Source of the DNA: Sclerotiophoma versabilis
Taxonomy: Eukaryota > Ascomycota > Dothideomycetes > Pleosporales > Didymellaceae
Assembly: GCA_012274445.1 (NCBI GenBank)
Contig: JAAROD010000093.1
Coordinates: forward strand, 1,860,001 to 1,924,000
DNA: 64,000 bases
Direction of reading: 5' to 3'
Shown here: positions 54,599 to 64,000 of the stretch, piece by piece
How the letters are laid out: each line of letters begins with the position of its first letter
How positions within the stretch are numbered: the stretch's first letter is position 1
The notes under the pieces: generated by a model
Databases searched by the model: none
The model's input: only the letters and a program-made list of their open reading frames with translations
What the model was told of the DNA's origin: nothing
Position numbers and translations under genes: made by a program

Positions 54599-55567
54599 TT
54601 TAGCATTGTCGAAGTCTGGAGGTTTTGATTGACGAGTGTTGAAAGGTGTCAGCCCAGCCGCCGTTGCAACTCGCGGATAGCACCCCTGCGGCGGCCGCGC
54701 CAGTACTAGCCTCTTTTAGCATAGCACCAAGACATCGCACCCAGTTCCGAACTGTGGGGAACGACCATCCCATCTTCGTCACAAGCACTCACGGACATCA
54801 CACTACACCGTATAGGAGACATGCGTTCGATTGCGAACGTTTACCGATGACCAGTACACGTTTATTAACAGAAAAGCAACTGGCGGATACTGCAAGGCCA
54901 AGGGTACACCAAATATAAAACACTGCAAGATTACTTTCTGCTCTGCAAACTCACACCACCAAAACGCAGCAAATACTCTTTTGACAACACTCATATCGAA
55001 AGCGAAGATCGTTCTACAAAACTGCATATTTAGATTCTTACTGTCTTTTTTCCTGTGGATCAGCGTCTCTTCGAAGAAATGCAAGTTTACAGTACAAGAG
55101 AAATACTTTCTGTGGCATGCCAGTTCGTAAGGGCATTCACATGGTCGCGACTCTAACACTCACTACACAGGTCATGCACGTCGCCTTAGACTCAACAGTC
55201 TTGGATGTATCCTAGTTTCTCCAGACTATCAGACCGTCGGCTTGCCCAAAGCGCAATATGCGTCTATGCAGTCCAAGCATGATCCATCAAAGCAAAATGC
55301 GAATGAAAGCACCAAAACTAAGCAAGGCGCCGAAGCTATGCAATCCCCAACCGTCTAGTAATGTTCGCCCTTTTGAACCTTCCAAACGCCATGCTATGCA
55401 AACACACTCAACCTCTTCTCCCCTCATGCGGTACTCTGCTGATCAAATTGCAGAATTATGGTCCGCATACCCGGGCTCGTGAGTCCCCGTCTCCTTCTCA
55501 CCAAACTCTCATACTTATTATCCATATCAGTTTCAACAGCCGAGTCTCTTCGCTGGACAGCACATTC
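54599..55567. other. Intergenic region, nothing supported
   Basis: Promoter of the transporter gene and 3' flank of the kinase gene. Small frames only. Confidence 0.45.
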
Positions 55568-58500
55568 CTAATCTGCAGCCGAGCCTCTCCGCGCCCCCCC
55601 ACCCACCGAGCTCATTTCGCCGCCACTCGTATCCCTCCTGCGCCGTACAATTTGTAGTCGTGGCAGCGGCGGGGTGCCAGCAGGCAGACTGTTTCCGTTC
55701 CCTGGAGTGTCATTCTCGAGATTGAAGTTACTTTGGCGTCGCTTCGTGATTGCCTCGCCGAGGCGGCCTGCGGCATTTTGCGCACGTGCTTTGGGTAGGC
55801 GCGAGCGTTCAGGCACACCAGAGCGGGAGTTTGCTTGCAGATGCAGAAGCGAGGATGTTGCGTCGCGAGAAGCAGGGCGTGCGGTCGAGGGGCGTGGTGC
55901 TGTTGTGGGCGATGCAAGAGCGGCAAAGGATGTTGTGGAGCGTGCAAGGACAGGGGTCTTTGAAGACCGACCTGATGATTGTGGAGTGGTGTTGGGGTCC
56001 TCAATCAGGTCCCACATCGAGCTGGATGATTGCGTGCGGGTGATGCGGTCGCGACCACTACCTGGTGTAGACATCGGTGGAACAAGGAAGTTGTTGCCCT
56101 TGAGACTTGTTGGTGTGGGTGGTGTAAGACCAAGCCCTGCGCTGGCCAGGGTGGAGCCGCTACTCGAGCCGGAGCCGTCGCGGCGACCAGACGAAGAAGC
56201 AGGACGACGAAGGTTCATGCCTATGTTTGATGCCCGGCTAAGGCTACGTTTGCCACTGGATGCTGACGCGAGTCCGTTGGCTTCGACCTCGTCGCAAGCC
56301 TGAACAAGTTCTTCCGCCATCTGTCGGACGAGCACGGCAGGATCCTGTTCCATGAGCCAGGTAATGCGCTCATGGCAGCCGAATGCGCGGATCAGCCAAC
56401 ATCCCTCCTCCTTTGCGTCGCAGATGGTTCGCAGGATACGTAGCAAGTTCAGACGCGTGACAGCATCCTTGTGATTGAGCTTCTGCTCTGTGCGTGAGAA
56501 GATCTCGGGGACAGCCAGCGACGCAGCGATAGGCGGCGAGAGACGAACCAGCTTCTGCAGCGGCTCGAGCATGTTTTCAAATGTCGAGCGCGATGGTCCC
56601 GACGATGTGTATGCTGTGATAATTGCCGAGGTAAAATTGGATTGGGCGGAGAGTAGGTACTGCTCCACTCTAGCGGTTTCTTCTTGGAGCCTGGAGGTTT
56701 TGTTAGCCATTTCCTAATGATACTCGAAGGTCGATGGTCCTGTACCAGACAAATATGGCATCGAGAGCCGTCACCGCCCAATTAACATCACCCAGCAACG
56801 ACACATAGAATGCGAGGCCTTTTGCATCCCATAACATCTTTCGAGAGACCTTGCCCGAGTTGACCATCTCAAGCAGCACAGGCAGTGCAAATTCCTTCAA
56901 TGGTCCACCATCATTGACAACATCCTTCAAAAGTGGGATAATATCAGATAGTGCTGCCTCCTCCTGTCGGCTCTTGTTGTGGCGACAAAGGTTGTACATT
57001 GTGTTCAGGATCTGGTTTGAAATTTCGCGTTGGAAAGAACGGTTCGAGTCATTGCCAGTCCTGGTACTGCCTAACTTTGATCCGGATTGGCGAGTGACCT
57101 TTAGCAGCTCGATGAGTATATCGATCGCATTCGAATTCTGCAGTGCTTCGTGTGTCGACGAAAGAGAACTGAGGTTCTTGATGAATTTCAGCATGGTGAT
57201 CTGATGGGGCGGCGCCATCTTGCGCAGATCCTTGAGTACACCTACGATTGTTAGCTTTATGCAAACGCTGGTGTAGAAACTAGACTTACGCTTCAAAATC
57301 ATGCGGTCTGCGACTAGGTCCTTCACGTGGCTCTCAGCCTGACTGAAGATGAGGAAGATGTGCACAATTCTGCCAACAATAAGCCTGGCAACTTCGCCAT
57401 CCTCTTCGACCATCCTGTTCAGCACCAGCGACAGTGGATATAGCACACTGCTTCTACTGAAAATCCTGCAGAAGTCGTTTTTGGGTGTGGGACCCTGCAA
57501 CTCAAAGACGCCGTACACTCCGTTGACACCGATTAGGACAAGATCCCGCTCAGCGTCGATGTCTTCTTCGAGGAACTCGACAAGCACATTGATACCTCCG
57601 CAACCAATGAACATCTGCATAGTAAGCGTGCTCGTTTGGTACATCTGGCGCACAAAGGCTGCAGCTTCCTTGCGGATGTCACTTGGATACCTCTTGTACG
57701 CGTACTGGCAGATAGTGGGTATCCCCCCCAAGAAAGACAGACTTTCCTGAGCCTCTGCGTCCTCCAAGATTATCAAGTTGATAATCTTCAGCAGTGGGAG
57801 TACAAGGTCATGAGGCGGAATGTTACCCAAGATTTCCAAGACAGGTAGCATGCCATGGCTTCTCAGGATTATTGAGCGTTTGTCTGGTGCCTCATACAAG
57901 ACCTGGAGGAGCTGATCTGCGATATCGAGGAGAACATCATCGGGCTGACTAAGCTTCAGGCAACTGACCAGATGCTCTGTCATCTTTGTCAACCGGTCGT
58001 CGCGGTCTCGAGCAACATTATTCTCGAGGTTGATGGTGTCAAGGCCGTCTTCGAGGTTTGCAAATGGATCCATGTCGTCTTCGTCTGCAATCATGAAAGA
58101 GCCGGACATCTTGGTGGTGATCATGGCGAGGCTGCTATGCTCACTGCCGCTGTCACTCTCTGTTGTCGCGGTGATTGCGGATTGGGGACCGCCCTTGATG
58201 TCACCGACGATTTCAGAGAAGTCATCTCCTTCATCTTCGGCGTACTTCTGGATCTCGATCTCCGACTGCGTTCGTTGAAGCTTGCGGTTCGAAGTTATGC
58301 TCGCCGATCGTTGTCGTATGGTCCCATTGCCCTTGGGATCTCTTGATGATTTTGGTGCAGACTTCAGATCTGTTGGATGAAACAATCGTGGAGAGAAGAT
58401 GTCTGCAGGTGAGCTTGAAGTTGCAGCAGCAAACTGTGGTTGATGAGGCACAACTATAAAGGGTTGCGAATGCTGCAGCGCTTGGACACGCCTCTCGAAA

Positions 58501-60333
58501 GCATCTTCATCTGCAGGCATGAGGTCAGAGTAGTCTTCCTCCTCTGAGCTCTCGCGGAAAACTTGACTGTTCCGATTTGGTGCAACTGGTCTGGACCTCG
58601 AGGCTTGAGAGACCTGTGGCACACCGCGCAAGAAGGCAGTCTTAGGTTGAGCGTCATAGCTGCGGCGTTCTTCGTGTTGTGAGGCATTCGATGACGACCT
58701 TGAATTAGACGCCGATGTTGATGTGGACGCTGATGCAGACGACTTTGACTTCGGAGTTCCAGGCCTCGCTTTGGCAGGCTGTCGTGGACTGAAGCTGCTG
58801 GTGGGGCCTTGCAGATGCTGCAGGTTCAGTGGGCTCCTCATTGTAGCTTCACCATCGCCTCCGTCAGGGCCATCAACGACGGCCTCGAAGCTGGCGAATG
58901 CCTTTAGCTTGTCACTTGAGAACAGACCACCGAAATTGTCCTGCGGTTTCCGATGCGACGGCATTTTCAAGGCTCGTGGCGAGATACTTTCGGCAAAATC
59001 GTTGTCCCAATTATCATCATGATCTAGCTCCGGTGAGCGGAAGGCCTCTGCGGTGGGCCTCGACTTGGAGACGTTGAGATGGTCGACGTTCACTGGCGGT
59101 TTGCGGGCCGCTACTGCAGCACCGTTTGCATGCGCGGGGGATGGAAATTGCTGTGAAGGCTTTTGCACGCCAGATGCAAGCCTCGAGCTCCTGCGCAGCG
59201 AGTTTGGCGACTTGAGAGCCTCGTTCCATTCTTGCACAGACTTGACAGCTTCTTGATATTCGGTGGGTTTTGCGGGTACGGCGGCAACGGTTTTCTTGAC
59301 ACTCTGTATCCAAGGATGCTTGAGCAATCGCTTCGCAGAGATACGCAGGGTGGGATTTTTCTGAAAGCATTCCATAAGGAATTCGCGAAGTAGCTGGATC
59401 TGTTAGTACTGCAATCAACAGTTGAGTCATGACACTTACAGGCGAGGCACTGCCAGGTATCGGCGGGTGCTCATCGTTGACGATTCTGAACAACGCCTGC
59501 ATGGGCTGCAGCTTGTGGTATGGCGGCTTGCCTTCGATTAGCTCAATGACTGTGCATCCCACACTCCAGATATCTGAAGCAGTGGTAGCGCCCGACAGTT
59601 CAATAACCTCAGGCGCCATCCAGTACGGCGTGCCCACGACGCTGGATTGGTCCAGGCCTGATTGCTTGGTAGCCACACCGAAGTCCGCCAGCTTCACTAG
59701 TCCTTCCTTTGTTGTCAAGATGTTGGCTCCTTTGATGTCCCTGTGTATGACACCCTGCTCGTGGAGGTAGAGCAGTCCATGTAAGACCTGAGACATGTAC
59801 AGGGCAACAAGGTTTTCCGGGAACTTGCCGAAGTTCTTGCAGATGCTGTGCAACGAGCCATTCTCGCAGTACTCCAGAATGATGTACAAACTGTCCGAGC
59901 TGCGCACAAAGCCCTGGTATTTGACGATGTTGGAGTGGTTCAGGTTCTTGAGCAGGTCGATCTCCATCTCCATGTTCTTCAGATCGGCGGCGCCCAGATT
60001 CTCGAGGCGCACCTGCTTTATGGCGACCGTCTCGCCGGTGCCCCAGTTGAGGGCGCGGTAGACGCTGCCAAAGGCGCCTTTGCCCAAGCAGTCGCCCAGC
60101 TGGTAGTCCTTGAGCCCGACGACATCTTGGGCGGCCCGCTGCGCTGCTCCGTCCCTGCTCGGGCGCTGATCGCGCTGTTCACGTTGGTCGCGGTCGCGGG
60201 CCTGGGCGCCGTGGTTGGACGAGGACGAGGCCTTCTTCTCGTGGCGGGGTGTGCCTGGGTGGGCGTTTGCGGGCTGCGAGGAGCGCGAGTGGGAGGCCCC
60301 GTGCGAGGGCTTCGGGGGGTTGTGAGACACCAT
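55568..60333 (-). CDS. sepH: SepH/Cdc7-type protein kinase of the septation initiation network
   Basis: Exons 60333-59440, 59399-56746 and 56690-55568 give 1556 residues. The kinase domain starts at ~76 (YQLGDCLGKGAFGSVY) and shows Lys106 in VAIKQVRL, HRDIKGAN with Asp199, DFG at 217-219 and GTPYWMAPE. All catalytic residues are present. Then follow a disordered Ser-rich stretch (~330-760) and a long helical repeat region (from HGMLPVLEILGNIP to LEPLQKLVRLSPPIAAS). It ends in a Ser/Arg-rich tail. This layout matches Aspergillus SepH and fission yeast Cdc7, which act at the spindle pole to trigger septum formation. Intron 1 is only 40 bases. Intron 2 joins FVW to LQEETARVEQ, a conserved sequence. 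Long plus-strand frames opposite exon 1 are shadows. Confidence 0.93.
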
Positions 60334-61602
60334 GGCGGACGCTCGCTGGGCGGCGTGCCGCTTGCCGCTTGTCGCTGTCCCGCGGCCAGGCTGCCGAGAA
60401 GGTGGCTCGAGGGCGGCCTGCTGCCTTATTCGCGCGGCTGTCTGCGTCTGCGTTTGCTCGCGGCGGCGGCGGTCGAAGGCGGTGAGTGCGGTGGTTGCGG
60501 GGGTGGGTCACAGCGTTGGGCGCGCATTCCTTCTCCTACAGATTGCTGTGGCAGAGAATGCAGTGGCGGCTGTTGTGGTTTGCGCCTGCGCGAGTCGCGC
60601 GGCCTCGTTGGCGGGGTCTGTGGCAGACGCCCTGGCCGTTATATGGCGGTTCTGAGCTGCTCGTTGTGTTGGGGATCCCAGCCGCGAAAGGAGACTGGCG
60701 TGGGTGATGTAATTGCGCCCGACGTAGCACCTGCTACTGCGAAGAGAAGCGCGTGACGGGTAGCTCTGCGCGCAACACCTGAGCCTGCAGCGTGCACTCG
60801 AGTATGCGGGGTATGGCGACGAAGTGGGCGTGGGCGAGTGGGCGAGAGTCAGTTGTGGTGAAACAGCTGCGAGCTTGACGTTCCAGCTCGCCGGAGCGCC
60901 TAGCTAGGCGTCACTGGAGTGGTAGCGACTCGACTCAACCAAGACCCCACCACTCCAGACACCCACACCGAAGATGCACGTTCAAACTGACATGCCATAG
61001 TTCTCACTGCAGTGCGACGCGTCTCAGGGTGCGCGTCATGAATCAGCTACCCGCATAGCCAGACGGTCCGAGCCTTTCACGAACTCACGTGCCTGGCATT
61101 CTTTGTTCCCCCTTGTCCTATAAGACGCAGATCTGGGTCCATGTCTAGCTTCTATAAGGCCATGCCGAGCACAACTCAGAATGGGTCCTGGCGACTAATT
61201 CAACGTCCACACAGGAACGCGGTGGGACACGCGGCAAAAGTTTTGTGTTTTGCGGTGCAAGGGTCTCATGGTCGCTGCCGTCAGAACATCTCTACCTTGG
61301 TGTAAGCACTAACAGACCCTCAAAGCTTAGGCAAGCTTCGACGGACAGCTACTGCTTAAGGATGGGGCATGCCACGGCGCTGGTTCTGCAGGGCAGCCAT
61401 GACACACAGATGACGAGGAGCGGTTTTGTTGAGGCTGGGACTCAACATGTGATGGGGAGGTTGCAACAGAATTTGACCTCATCAGGGTATTGTTATTTTC
61501 ATTACGGCTCGTTATCTATTCTATCAAAATTTTGTGCTTCGTATTCGCCAGGCGCCGTGCTTACACGCATAACCATTGTTCAGCATGAGTACTTGTAGTT
61601 AC
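60334..61602. other. Intergenic region with kinase promoter
   Basis: The first ~550 bases are GC-rich leader and promoter of the kinase gene. No gene is supported; plus-strand frames here (up to 302 codons, 59848-60756) are antisense or composition-driven. Confidence 0.45.
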
Positions 61603-62532
61603 TTATCGTCCGGCGACGACGTTAAGAACACCACCATCGACAGCGATGATCTCGCCGTTGACGTAGGTATTCTTCGTGAGGAAGAGCACAGCTTGTGCCA
61701 TCTCTTCATCCTGGCCAGCTCGTCCTTGAGGAACGTGGCCCTTTTCCTGGATCTTCTCGTCCGGCATGTGGCTCTTCTGGTTCTCGTCGCTCTCCTTGGC
61801 GGTCATCTCAGATGGGAAGTAACCTGGAGCAATCGAGTTGACTCGGATCCTGAGCTGCTGGAACTCCGCCGACATGAGCTTCGTCAGATGCACTGTACCA
61901 CCCTTTGCGGCGTTGTAGCTGAAGTGACCTTGGGCGTGGCGCATGATACCAGACATGGAGCTGATCACGATGACTGACGCAGAGAGGTGGCCGTGGGTTT
62001 CGGTGCCTGCCTGAAGAAGGGGAAGCAGAACGACTGTGGTGAAGTATACAGAGCTGACATCAGTGTTGTAGGTCTGGGCCCAATCCTCGAACGTCTCATT
62101 ATCCCAAAGCTTCTGTTTCATTTCCGTTGCCTTCTCTGCATCAGGCTCGGCCTTCCCGCTGCTGATACCAGCTGCGGCAACAAGAAGGTTGATGTACTTT
62201 TCTTTTTTTGACAGCTCCTCGTACATCTTCTCAAGATCGGACTTCTTGGTCACATCGCAAGGACTTAGTGCGATGATCTCGCCACCATCCTCAGGATTGT
62301 GCGACTTGACAGCCCTCTCAAGGACCTCCTGGCGGCGACTTGTGATGTAGACCCTTGCACCTGTAATCTTGGTTAGTTTCACTTCAGTAAGAAGATATAT
62401 GGGAGACCTACCGTTGGCGGCCAATGCTTGTGCAGCCATCAAGCCGATGCCAGAGCCACCACCAGTGACTACGCAGACATAGTCTTTGACTGAAAACAGC
62501 TTCGACGCTTTAAGGCTGTGTGTACTCGCCAT
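61603..62532 (-). CDS. Short-chain dehydrogenase/reductase (classical SDR)
   Basis: Exons 62532-62412 and 62360-61603 give 292 residues. NAD(P)-binding loop TGGGSGIG at 23-30, second strand GARVYITSR formed across the intron, DVT acidic motif, LLVAAAGIS (NNAG-like), catalytic Ser in ISSMSG and Tyr/Lys in YNAAK. All four catalytic positions are present. VNSIAPGYFPSEMT and the C-terminal NGEIIAVDGG are also typical. The substrate is unknown. The intron length is a multiple of three with no stop, so retention would insert 17 residues; canonical splice sites (gtaggt...tacag) favour removal. The ATG at 62532 is the first true ATG in frame. Divergent from the BCS1-like gene. Confidence 0.92.
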   Translation of the reverse strand: MASTHSLKASKLFSVKDYVCVVTGGGSGIGLMAAQALAANGRSPIYLLTEVKLTKITGARVYITSRRQEVLERAVKSHNPEDGGEIIALSPCDVTKKSDLEKMYEELSKKEKYINLLVAAAGISSGKAEPDAEKATEMKQKLWDNETFEDWAQTYNTDVSSVYFTTVVLLPLLQAGTETHGHLSASVIVISSMSGIMRHAQGHFSYNAAKGGTVHLTKLMSAEFQQLRIRVNSIAPGYFPSEMTAKESDENQKSHMPDEKIQEKGHVPQGRAGQDEEMAQAVLFLTKNTYVNGEIIAVDGGVLNVVAGR

Positions 62533-63115
62533 TCTGTTATTGTTTTCGAGTGAATTCACGTTTTCGAGATCGGATTTCAGTTTAGTACGAAGGGACAGAG
62601 CTTTTTATGTGAGAAGAGTCTTTATACTCCTGCATTGCGTAGAGGGGAAATGTTTTTGGTATGACGTACCGACAATGCGTGCATAATAGGTCTCGTTCGT
62701 CACCCGTAGTTCGCACCATCCGCAGAACGGCTAGAACTAAACACGCCCGTTGTAACCTAGCTCCCGGGATCCTGGTATCCACTCAGATTATCTCAGCCCC
62801 AACGCGTCTCCACGACCTCGACATCTCTACGTGTAGGCGTTGGAAATCGAAAGGGCGGCCTCGTCAGGCGTTGTATATTATTGCATGTTTAGGATTCTTC
62901 TTTCACCTTCGTTTCGCGACTGCCGTTGTCTTGTATACCGCTTGTAACAGCTTTCCCTAGTCGCCCTTTCAACTTTTCCAAACTTTTCTTGCGCTTATAG
63001 CACGTGCCCTTCAGCCTTCACGTTGCGGCCTGCCAACGATTGCGACAATATCTCGTATCGCATTCTCTGTATAAAAACACTCTTCTGCTACCGGCTTCTT
63101 ATCTTCTTGTGTAAT
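62533..63115. promoter_or_regulatory. Divergent promoter region (SDR and BCS1-like genes)
   Basis: 583 bases between two divergent start codons. A TATAAAAA box at 63070-63077 is ~40 bases before the BCS1-like ATG. No coding signal supported inside. Confidence 0.5.
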
Positions 63116-64000
63116 ATGGAAACACCAAGGTCAACATCCACCGATCTGGTGGTTTCAGCACCTGTGCGATCCGCCAGCGATCCGCTCGAGACATGGCCTG
63201 AACCAGTCGACACGCCTGGCATCCTCCCACGCCATCTGATCAGGCAAGCATCTTCTCGCCTTCCATTTCTTGAGATCCTGCACCGTTTATTATACCGTCT
63301 GCGACCAGACACCCACAGCGATCTCGACAAAGTCCTGGCGGCAGTAGCACTCTACAGCGCCGCTGTACCTATATACAATCACCTGAAAGATTTCGCTCTA
63401 TGGGCCTTTACTGTCCAGGTTACCATACCAGAGCATGACCCGTAAGTGGGGGTCTTGAATATTGGGGGAACCTCTCTGACTAGTTTCAATAGTGCGGCTA
63501 AGGATGTACTGGCTTGGATGAGTGCCGAAGTCATACAGAACCGCCGCAGCAGGAGTGCCATGATTGTTACTGAGGGGTCACAACAAGACGAGATGAACTA
63601 TGGCCGTCGCCTCATGGTAGGACCATCCGGTAGACTCGGATCTCGCCACATGAAAGGCTCTGTAGAGAATGAGGTGTCCTGCTCGCCTCCCATCGGCTCA
63701 CGAATATTCTGGTAAGTATTTCCGTCACCTCTCTTCTTCGACACCTCTTCCTTTCAATTATTCATACCTCCTAAGTCTTGAATGATTACGCTGATCAAGT
63801 AGGGTTGGCTTCCGCCCATATCTCTTCGATCGCGTAGGAGGTGCAAGGGGTCCAGCGCATCCCGGTATACCCGGGAGTAATAACATCGACGCCAGCGGCA
63901 GACTTCAGAACGCACTCACCATCACCACACTGGGCTGGAATCTAGAACCTTTAAGGAATTTCGTGGTCAAATGCCATGAATGGAAGAAGGCCAACATGAC
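63116..64000 (+). CDS. BCS1-like AAA ATPase, N-terminal part, cut by window end
   Basis: Exons 63116-63441, 63493-63711 and 63803-64000 (open at the end). The protein has no clear signal peptide; a weak hydrophobic segment lies at VLAAVALYSAAVPIYNHL. The BCS1 N-terminal domain is seen from VTIPEHDPAAKDVLAWMSAE and continues with GFRPYLFDR, LTITTLGWNLEPLRNFVVKC and HEWKK across the exon joins. The AAA ATPase core would follow beyond the window. Yeast Bcs1 inserts the Rieske protein into complex III. Filamentous fungi have many diverged paralogues of unknown role. Some are linked to heterokaryon incompatibility or unusual membranes, so a paralogue is more likely than the housekeeping chaperone. 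The TATA box supports regulated expression. Confidence 0.85.

Noticed and set aside
59848..60756. 302-codon plus-strand open frame
   Set aside because: Antisense to the kinase N-terminus and promoter; its composition mirrors GC-rich kinase codons and it has no domain.
1..64000. tRNA genes, rRNA and CRISPR arrays
   Set aside because: A reading for GGTTCRA-type B boxes with matching acceptor stems found none; there are no spaced direct repeats of CRISPR type and none are expected in a fungus.

Overview
This window is nuclear DNA of a filamentous ascomycete (Pezizomycotina), most likely a plant-associated Dothideomycete of the Pleosporales type. The class is seen in the sequence: many intron-split genes with short introns (about 40-180 nt, mostly 45-60) and fungus-specific families (SepH/Cdc7-type kinase, fungal BCS1-like AAA protein, NmrA-like protein, UNC93-like transporter, DUF7923-type protein). 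The order is an inference from the wall-degrading enzymes, the AT-rich islands that look like products of repeat-induced point mutation (RIP), and gene style.

Layout. 1-8.3 kb: end of a glyoxal/galactose-oxidase-like gene, a secreted pectin methylesterase, 4 kb of gene-poor DNA, and an aquaporin. 8.3-21.1 kb: a decayed ankyrin-repeat gene, an Hsp20 protein with a split alpha-crystallin domain, a Ser/Thr-rich GPI-anchored protein, a membrane-anchored pepsin-fold protein that has lost its catalytic motif, a decayed J-domain gene, and a DUF7923-type coiled-coil protein. 21.7-34.8 kb is dense: UNC93-like transporter, two divergent RRM-type mitochondrial genes on one promoter, a cytochrome P450, two small conserved proteins, a type I membrane protein, an NmrA-like protein and a GH5 cellulase. 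Simple repeats cluster at 27.7-30.6 kb.

34.8-49 kb is the accessory part. It holds an AT-rich island, a 346-bp TIR element, two housekeeping genes (a RING/coiled-coil protein and a complex I 21-kDa subunit), about 6 kb with no convincing gene, then a small secreted cysteine-rich protein gene (46,879-47,230) beside RIP-like DNA and a probable LTR. 49-64 kb returns to core genes: a frame-disrupted BTB-like gene, a small coiled-coil protein, a vacuolar-type amino-acid transporter with a GC-AG intron, the SepH-type septation kinase, a short-chain dehydrogenase, and the start of a BCS1-like AAA gene cut by the window end.

The genes do not form one pathway. Pectinesterase, GH5 endoglucanase and the copper-radical oxidase fit a plant-biomass lifestyle. 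The most interesting object is the 84-residue two-exon secreted protein with six cysteines and a Kex2-like site, a good effector candidate. Exon joins were derived by hand from splice consensus, reading frame and recalled family similarity; no alignment or transcript data were available.
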